From: Thermoplasmatales archaeon ex4484_6
Lineage (GTDB): Archaea; Thermoplasmatota; Penumbrarchaeia; Penumbrarchaeales; Penumbrarchaeaceae
DNA: 12,025 bases
Assembly (NCBI GenBank): GCA_002254385.1
Contig: NJDO01000051.1
Location: 1 to 12,025, forward strand
Direction: 5' to 3'
The notes beneath the pieces are model-generated. The model had not been told where the DNA came from and searched no databases. It saw only the letters and a program-made list of their open reading frames with translations. This document shows positions 8,988 through 12,025 of this stretch, in pieces. Within the stretch, counting starts at the first letter, position 1. The number at the start of each line of letters is the position of its first letter. Both the position numbers and the translations under genes were made by a program.

Positions 8988-9022
8988 ACGTCCGGTTCCT
9001 CAAGCACTTTATTCGTCGTATG
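8988..9022 (+). ncRNA. 3' arm of pre-16S processing stem (bulge-helix-bulge)
   Basis: This is the partner of 7409-7444. TTA (9009-9011) is the second 3-nt bulge, opposite the leader AAA bulge and 4 bp away. By the known rule (cut between the second and third bulge bases) cleavage is expected at about 7425/7426 and 9010/9011, releasing a pre-16S that can be ligated into a circle before final trimming. Confidence 0.9.
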
Positions 9023-9055
9023 TGGTTGTCCCAACCCCTTTTCCATGTTTTGGTA

Positions 9056-9097
9056 TGAAGATTCGGTGAAATACACCGAATCTTCACTCTTTTATTG
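9056..9097 (+). terminator. hairpin with U-rich tail after the 16S trailer
   Basis: TGAAGATTCGGTG (9056-9068) and CACCGAATCTTCA (9074-9086) form a perfect 13-bp stem with a 5-nt loop (AAATA). CTCTTTTATTG follows directly. Archaeal termination depends mainly on U-runs; the long perfect stem may also stabilise the 3' end. It lies 34 bases beyond the processing stem, which is a fitting place to end the 16S transcript. Confidence 0.7.
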
Positions 9098-9128
9098 TGA
9101 GCATCGATCAGCACAGGGTTGATGCTCA
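9098..9128. repeat. inverted repeat TGAGCATC / GATGCTCA
   Basis: Perfect 8-bp arms (9098-9105, 9121-9128) surround a 15-nt loop, just after the U-rich tail of the preceding hairpin. GGTTATTTTTAACG follows at about 9133, so it could act as a backup terminator for the 16S transcript. Confidence 0.5.
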
Positions 9129-9182
9129 TGAAGGTTATTTTTAACGTGAGAGAACATCCTTTCCGATGAATCACCCTGTTCC

Positions 9183-9209
9183 ATGAACATGTACGGGACC
9201 ATGGTTCAT
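9183..9209. repeat. imperfect inverted repeat in the 16S-oxidoreductase spacer
   Basis: ATGAACATG (9183-9191) pairs with CATGGTTCAT (9200-9209) with one bulged G (9203) and an 8-nt loop. It lies 70 bases past the minus-strand gene end and could shape the 3' end of that transcript. No good T-run adjoins it on either strand, so the role is open. Confidence 0.35.
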
Positions 9210-9279
9210 TGATGTCACAATATCAACATACCTTCGATACCTGGATCCCGCGAAAATCTCGAGAACTGGGGCATCGATT

Positions 9280-10395
9280 TCAGGATATGCTCGGTTTCCC
9301 GTTTGCGATAGCCTCGTATTCCCTTACGAGCTCATCTATCAATTCCTTCACATGAACCAATCTGTTGACACGGTACGCGTTCTTCCCGGCGAAGGCGAAA
9401 CCCCTCTCGAGTGTTCCTTCCTTGGCGTTCCGAAGAGCATCCGCTATGCAGTAAGGGGATTCCCGGAAATTGCATGTCCTGAGACATTTCCAGTTGCAGG
9501 TGAACGGCTTCTTCATTCCCCTGGAGACATCCATCAGGAACTCGTTCTTCAGCGCCCTCCCCGGCATGCCAACGGGGCTCTGGATTATGACCACATCATC
9601 TTCCTGACACTTCAGATAGGCATCCTTGAATTTGATGGATGCGTCACATTCGTATGTGGCCACGAACCTTGTTGCCATCTGGACCCCCGATGCGCCCATC
9701 TCCAGGAACCTGTAGATATCCTCGCCCGTGTATATCCCTCCGGCAGCGATCACCGGTATATCCTTCCCGAACCTTTCCCTGAAGGGGATCACGGCCTCGA
9801 TGACACCGGGAATTATGTTCTCCAGCTGATTCTCCGGTTTGTCGAGGTCCTCCTTGTGGAATCCGAGATGTCCGCCGGCAAGGGGACCCTCCACGACAAC
9901 CGCATCGGGGATGCACCCGTAGTTCTTCTCCCAGTAGGTGAACATGATCCGCACCCCCTTGGCATTGGAAACGATGGGCACGAATTTTGTCCGTGTGGTC
10001 CTGATCTTCTCGATATCGATGGACTCCGGAAGCCTCAGTAGCAGCCCCGTTCCTATGAAGATGACATCCACACCCTCGTCCATTGCGGTGTTGATGAGCT
10101 CATCGTAATTGGAGAGCGCCATCATTATGTTCACACCGATGATCCCGTCGGACATCCTCCGGGCTTTTCGTATCTCCCTTTGCAGGGCCCTGATATTGGC
10201 CTCACTGTAATTGGTCTGAATATCGGGCTCGTCCGCACCGATACCCGCAGCCCCTATGACACCTATCCCGCCAGCTTCCGCAACAGCTGATGCAAGACCT
10301 GAAAGTGATATCCCGACGCTCATCCCTCCCTGAACAATGGGAATGCGGGCGATGAGGTCATCCATGATCAACTGCGGTATCTTTCTGAAGTTCAT
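9280..10395 (-). CDS. nitronate monooxygenase / FabK-like FMN-dependent oxidoreductase
   Basis: This 371-residue TIM-barrel flavoenzyme belongs to the nitronate monooxygenase (2-nitropropane dioxygenase)/enoyl-ACP reductase II family. The N-terminal PIVQGGMSVGIS (19-30) is the family FMN-binding strand. GPLAGGHLG (170-178) carries the conserved His176, the catalytic base in nitronate monooxygenases. VIAAGGIYTG (215-224) and GASGVQMATRF (234-244) bind the FMN phosphate. Residues 300-316 add four Cys in a C-x3-C-x3-C-x7-C pattern, absent from the well-studied enzymes. It is cytoplasmic. ATG at 10395 has GGGAG 10 bases upstream; Met11 (MDDLIARIPIVQGGM) would also start the conserved part. The gene is isolated: 16S spacer on one side, divergent DUF402 gene on the other. 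Substrate cannot be told from sequence, and an archaeon has no obvious use for enoyl-ACP reduction, so nitronate detoxification or another flavin redox role is likelier. Confidence 0.92.
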   Translation of the reverse strand: MNFRKIPQLIMDDLIARIPIVQGGMSVGISLSGLASAVAEAGGIGVIGAAGIGADEPDIQTNYSEANIRALQREIRKARRMSDGIIGVNIMMALSNYDELINTAMDEGVDVIFIGTGLLLRLPESIDIEKIRTTRTKFVPIVSNAKGVRIMFTYWEKNYGCIPDAVVVEGPLAGGHLGFHKEDLDKPENQLENIIPGVIEAVIPFRERFGKDIPVIAAGGIYTGEDIYRFLEMGASGVQMATRFVATYECDASIKFKDAYLKCQEDDVVIIQSPVGMPGRALKNEFLMDVSRGMKKPFTCNWKCLRTCNFRESPYCIADALRNAKEGTLERGFAFAGKNAYRVNRLVHVKELIDELVREYEAIANGKPSIS

Positions 10396-10491
10396 TTACT
10401 TCTGTCTCCCGGGTGATTATTATTTTTCTCTCGTCATCTTATTTGTGCACAGGAACGGGTCCAAGTATTCAAGGCATTATTTTTAATATCA

Positions 10492-10512
10492 TTATTACAG
10501 GAATGGTAATAA
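10492..10512. repeat. inverted repeat TTATTAC / GTAATAA in a divergent intergenic region
   Basis: Perfect 7-bp arms surround AGGAATG. The element sits between the divergent oxidoreductase and DUF402 genes, just after the TATA-like TTTTAATATC (about 10480-10489), where a regulator could block a DUF402 promoter. It is A/T-rich, so chance is possible. Confidence 0.4.
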
Positions 10513-10579
10513 CTCTTGTGGTTTGAAAAGGCACGGGCCCGGGTTCAGATAAAGTATCTCTTAATGCATACGGGAGAGC

Positions 10580-11050
10580 ATGAAGGTATTCACCATCCGG
10601 AAGATCCTGCCGGACGGCTCCCTGAAGATAGAATACACGGGGAGATTGAGGAAGAGGAACAGGGATTACATCTCGATTGACACCGGCTGGTCAAGGGACC
10701 CTCTTGACCTCGGATATGTGGTCTTCGAGAGGGATGACAGATGGGTGGAGACATTCTATTTCGATAGGTGGTACAATGTTTTCCGGATATCCGACAGATC
10801 GGGGAAGCTCAAGGGCATCTACATCAATGTCACGAAGCCCCCACTGATAGGGGACGGGGTGATAGAATGGGTGGATCTTGCTCTCGATATCTGGATAAGG
10901 CCGGACGGCTCCTATCTCGTACTCGATGAGGACGAGTTCGAGAAGCTCGGTATCGACGAATACACAAGACAGATGGGGCTTTCGGCACTTGAGGAGTTGA
11001 AAGGGATAATGAGCTCCGGGAAGGATGCGATATTCAAGCTCGGGGATTAA
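10580..11050 (+). CDS. DUF402 (FomD/Ntdp-like) nucleotide phosphohydrolase-like protein
   Basis: The 156-residue protein contains a single DUF402 domain. Diagnostic parts are a beta-rich stretch YVVFERDDRWVETFYFDRWY (46-65), then FRISDRSGKLKGIYINVTKP (68-87), WVDLALDIWIRPDG (97-110) and LVLDEDEFEKLGI (113-125). The acidic residues in the last two blocks match those that hold divalent metal in Ntdp and FomD, which hydrolyse nucleoside di/triphosphates or cytidylyl-phosphonates. The C-terminal helix is short. It has no RNA-binding domain, unlike archaeal FAU-1 proteins, where DUF402 is fused to an S1-like domain. ATG at 10580 has GGGAG only 3-4 bases upstream, a tight spacing; GATAAAGTATC at about 10546-10556 could be a TATA-like box giving a nearly leaderless mRNA. 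Its TAA overlaps the TAA of the converging transporter gene. Substrate unknown. Confidence 0.88.
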   Translation: MKVFTIRKILPDGSLKIEYTGRLRKRNRDYISIDTGWSRDPLDLGYVVFERDDRWVETFYFDRWYNVFRISDRSGKLKGIYINVTKPPLIGDGVIEWVDLALDIWIRPDGSYLVLDEDEFEKLGIDEYTRQMGLSALEELKGIMSSGKDAIFKLGD

Positions 11051-11652
11051 TCCTCTTCCTCATCGGCCTCCCTCCACTGTTCGATCCCCTCCTTGAAAAG
11101 AAATGCCACTATCAGAAGACCCGTTACCGGATCCGCCCACCACCAACCGAACAGGGCGTTCAGACCCAATCCCAGCAGGAGCGCCACGGAAAGCCAGGCA
11201 CAAACTAGTGTCTCCTTGGCATCCGCAACGAGCGCCCTGGAACCTATCTGTTCTCCGGTCCTTCTCTTGAGAATGGATACCGTGGGCATAATGAGGATCG
11301 ATATACCCGCGATGACCATTCCCGGGACGGAAATGTCGGGGCCCTCGCGAAGATACAGGGTTCTCACGGCATCATAGAGCACCCAGGTCCCGAGAATGAA
11401 AAATGTGATGGAAACGAATTTGACGGCCCTTCTCTCCCTCTTCCGCTCCTCCTCCTCGGAAAGCCCCTCATGCTGGTGGAGCCTCCAGATCAGGACCCCT
11501 CCCGAGAGGGATTCAACCACGCTGTCAAGGCCGAATCCGAAAAGTGCAGGGGAACCGGCAAGGATCCCGAAGAGAATGGAAAGGACGGCCTCAACGAGAT
11601 TGTACACTATTGTGAAGTACTCGAGAACCAGACCCTTCCTGTATGCATTCAA
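11047..11652 (-). CDS. cation efflux (CDF) family transporter lacking a C-terminal cytoplasmic domain
   Basis: From TTG at 11652 the protein has 201 residues and about six membrane helices: 11-33, 35-57, 77-100, 108-128, 140-165, 172-190. Family marks are YNLVEA (18-23), GFGLDSVVESLSG (39-51) in helix 2, DAKET (144-148) before helix 5 and GWWWADPVTGLLIVA (169-183). CDF proteins export Zn, Fe, Mn or similar ions by proton antiport. Here the metal sites would use D43, E47, D144 and E147 rather than the usual His/Asp pairs. The ring of charges at 64-76 (LSEEEERKRERRA) is the cytoplasmic loop. The C-terminal metal-sensing domain is missing; the protein ends in an acidic tail (READEEED). The frame is open to an ATG at 11841, but those 63 extra residues are low-complexity, upstream of the likely promoter and unlike the family, so I prefer the TTG. 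Confidence 0.8.
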   Translation of the reverse strand: MNAYRKGLVLEYFTIVYNLVEAVLSILFGILAGSPALFGFGLDSVVESLSGGVLIWRLHQHEGLSEEEERKRERRAVKFVSITFFILGTWVLYDAVRTLYLREGPDISVPGMVIAGISILIMPTVSILKRRTGEQIGSRALVADAKETLVCAWLSVALLLGLGLNALFGWWWADPVTGLLIVAFLFKEGIEQWREADEEED

Positions 11653-11680
11653 ATGAATGACCAGCTTCAAGAAAGACGGA

Positions 11681-11690
11681 AAAATATTAA
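11681..11690 (-). promoter_or_regulatory. TATA-like box of the cation efflux gene
   Basis: On the minus strand TTAATATTTT lies about 29 bases before the TTG at 11652, placing the transcript start within a few bases of the start codon. This supports a nearly leaderless mRNA and the shorter protein. No good Shine-Dalgarno is present, consistent with leaderless translation. Confidence 0.45.
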
Positions 11691-11713
11691 GTCGTATTGC
11701 CTGAATCGTTAAG

Positions 11714-11742
11714 CTGTTATCATTCCGTACGTTGATAAGCAG
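11714..11742. repeat. inverted repeat CTGTTATCA / TGATAAgCAG
   Basis: Nine base pairs with one bulged G (11739) surround a 10-nt loop. It lies just upstream of the predicted transporter promoter on the minus strand, so it could be a metal-responsive operator. It is also the first of a run of dyads reaching the window end. Confidence 0.4.
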
Positions 11743-11816
11743 AAATGGTACTCCCATCCTGGAGCTGAATCCGATTGATGAAAAAATCGGGACGGGAACC
11801 GGTACATTGTTTGTAA

Positions 11817-11838
11817 TATCATTGCAATTTAAATGATA
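11817..11838. repeat. inverted repeat TATCATT / AATGATA
   Basis: Perfect 7-bp arms surround GCAATTTA. It overlaps the palindrome ATTGCAAT (11821-11828). It is A/T-rich, so modest weight. Confidence 0.4.
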
Positions 11839-11856
11839 CACACAGGACCGGTCGGG

Positions 11857-11904
11857 AGGGGTAGAATCGTAATAAAAATCGACGATAATAAAGATTCTAC
11901 CCCT
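11857..11904. repeat. 12-bp inverted repeat, 24-nt loop (dyad 1 of end cluster)
   Basis: AGGGGTAGAATC (11857-11868) and GATTCTACCCCT (11893-11904) are perfect arms. The loop begins GTAA and contains CGATAA (11883-11888). The palindrome GACCGGTC lies just before it (11846-11853). No ORF covers the area. Confidence 0.75.
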
Positions 11905-11906
11905 GA

Positions 11907-11947
11907 GACAAAAAACGGACCTTATCGATATACAATCATTTTTTGTC
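11907..11947. repeat. 9-bp inverted repeat, 23-nt loop (dyad 2 of end cluster)
   Basis: GACAAAAAA (11907-11915) and TTTTTTGTC (11939-11947) are perfect arms, starting two bases after dyad 1 ends. The loop contains TTATCG (11922-11927), the reverse complement of the CGATAA in dyads 1 and 3. The T6 run could also end a plus-strand transcript, and the A6 run a minus-strand one. Confidence 0.7.
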
Positions 11948-11965
11948 GCATGATATCAGAATGTA

Positions 11966-12011
11966 GCAATGATTTCCGTAACGATAAGAATTGACGAAAG
12001 GAAATCATTGC
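11966..12011. repeat. 12-bp inverted repeat, 22-nt loop (dyad 3 of end cluster)
   Basis: GCAATGATTTCC (11966-11977) and GGAAATCATTGC (12000-12011) are perfect arms. The loop begins GTAA and contains CGATAA (11982-11987) and GACGA, as in dyad 1. The palindrome TGATATCA (11951-11958) lies between dyads 2 and 3. The rest of the window (12012-12025) shows nothing. Confidence 0.75.
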
Positions 12012-12025
12012 GGAATAGGTCCACC

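Larger units (their letters stand above)
8951..9279. other. 16S trailer and downstream spacer with hairpins
   Basis: No gene of any type is visible. The stretch contains the 3' processing arm, a terminator-like hairpin (9056-9097), a second hairpin (9098-9128), a weaker one (9183-9209) and then about 70 bases with no recognised element before the 3' end of the minus-strand oxidoreductase gene. Confidence 0.6.

Noticed and set aside
8951..9279. tRNA gene between 16S and a possible 23S
   Set aside because: No T-arm motif and no cloverleaf; the inverted repeats there are simple hairpins.
11773..11830. C/D box guide RNA candidate at TTGATGA (about 11775)
   Set aside because: A box C-like element is present, but no CTGA box D and no internal C'/D' pair occurs at suitable distance.
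11653..11841. N-terminal extension of the cation efflux protein to an ATG at 11841
   Set aside because: The extra 63 residues are unlike CDF proteins and are encoded upstream of the TATA-like box at 11681-11690 in a region dense in inverted repeats; TTG at 11652 gives the expected family start.
11842..12025. CRISPR array or tRNA genes in the right-end spacer
   Set aside because: The dyad arms differ from each other, so there is no constant direct repeat, and no T-arm GGTTCRAATCC motif or cloverleaf is visible.

Overview
The window reads as a piece of an archaeal chromosome, most likely from Thermoplasmatota (Thermoplasmata). Four observations support this. The 16S rRNA gene carries archaeal signatures: the ATTCCGGTTGATCCTGCCGG start, the ACGGGGCGCAGCAGGCGCGA site, the AAACTTAAAGGAATTGGCGG site and TTGCACACACCGCCCGTC. 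It stands alone, with no 23S, 5S or tRNA gene in the roughly 3 kb after it, as in Thermoplasma relatives. Its flanks form an archaeal bulge-helix-bulge processing stem. The proteins (large Ig-like/TSP3 surface protein, DUF835 protein, membrane-anchored C11 protease) suit this group. I cannot place it below class level by eye.

Left part (1-6790). A large cell-surface protein, probably cut by the left edge, is followed on the same strand by a SAP-DUF835 protein. Converging on these from the right is a two-gene unit on the minus strand: a secreted, membrane-anchored clostripain-type (C11) protease, then an ABC ATPase. The protease TGA is followed immediately by the ATPase TTG start. The two converging transcription units overlap by 13 bases at their 3' ends.

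Middle (6791-9279). A divergent promoter region separates the protease from a 60-residue acidic protein. Then comes the 16S control region, with two TATA-like boxes and a G-run repeat cluster. After it come the leader arm of the processing stem, the 16S gene (about 1467 nt), the trailer arm, a strong hairpin with a U-rich tail and weaker hairpins.

Right part (9280-12025). A nitronate monooxygenase-like flavin oxidoreductase (minus), a DUF402 nucleotide phosphohydrolase-like protein (plus) and a cation-efflux transporter (minus) follow. The last two share one palindromic TTAA as both stop codons. The final 300 or so bases hold no recognisable gene but a dense run of inverted repeats, three of them with 9-12 bp arms and 22-24 nt loops that each contain CGATAA on one strand. 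This run is the least explained part of the window.

Most genes are monocistronic. The only convincing operon is protease-ABC ATPase. The strongest non-coding results are the complete bulge-helix-bulge stem around the 16S, the repeats at its promoter and the hairpin cluster at the right end.
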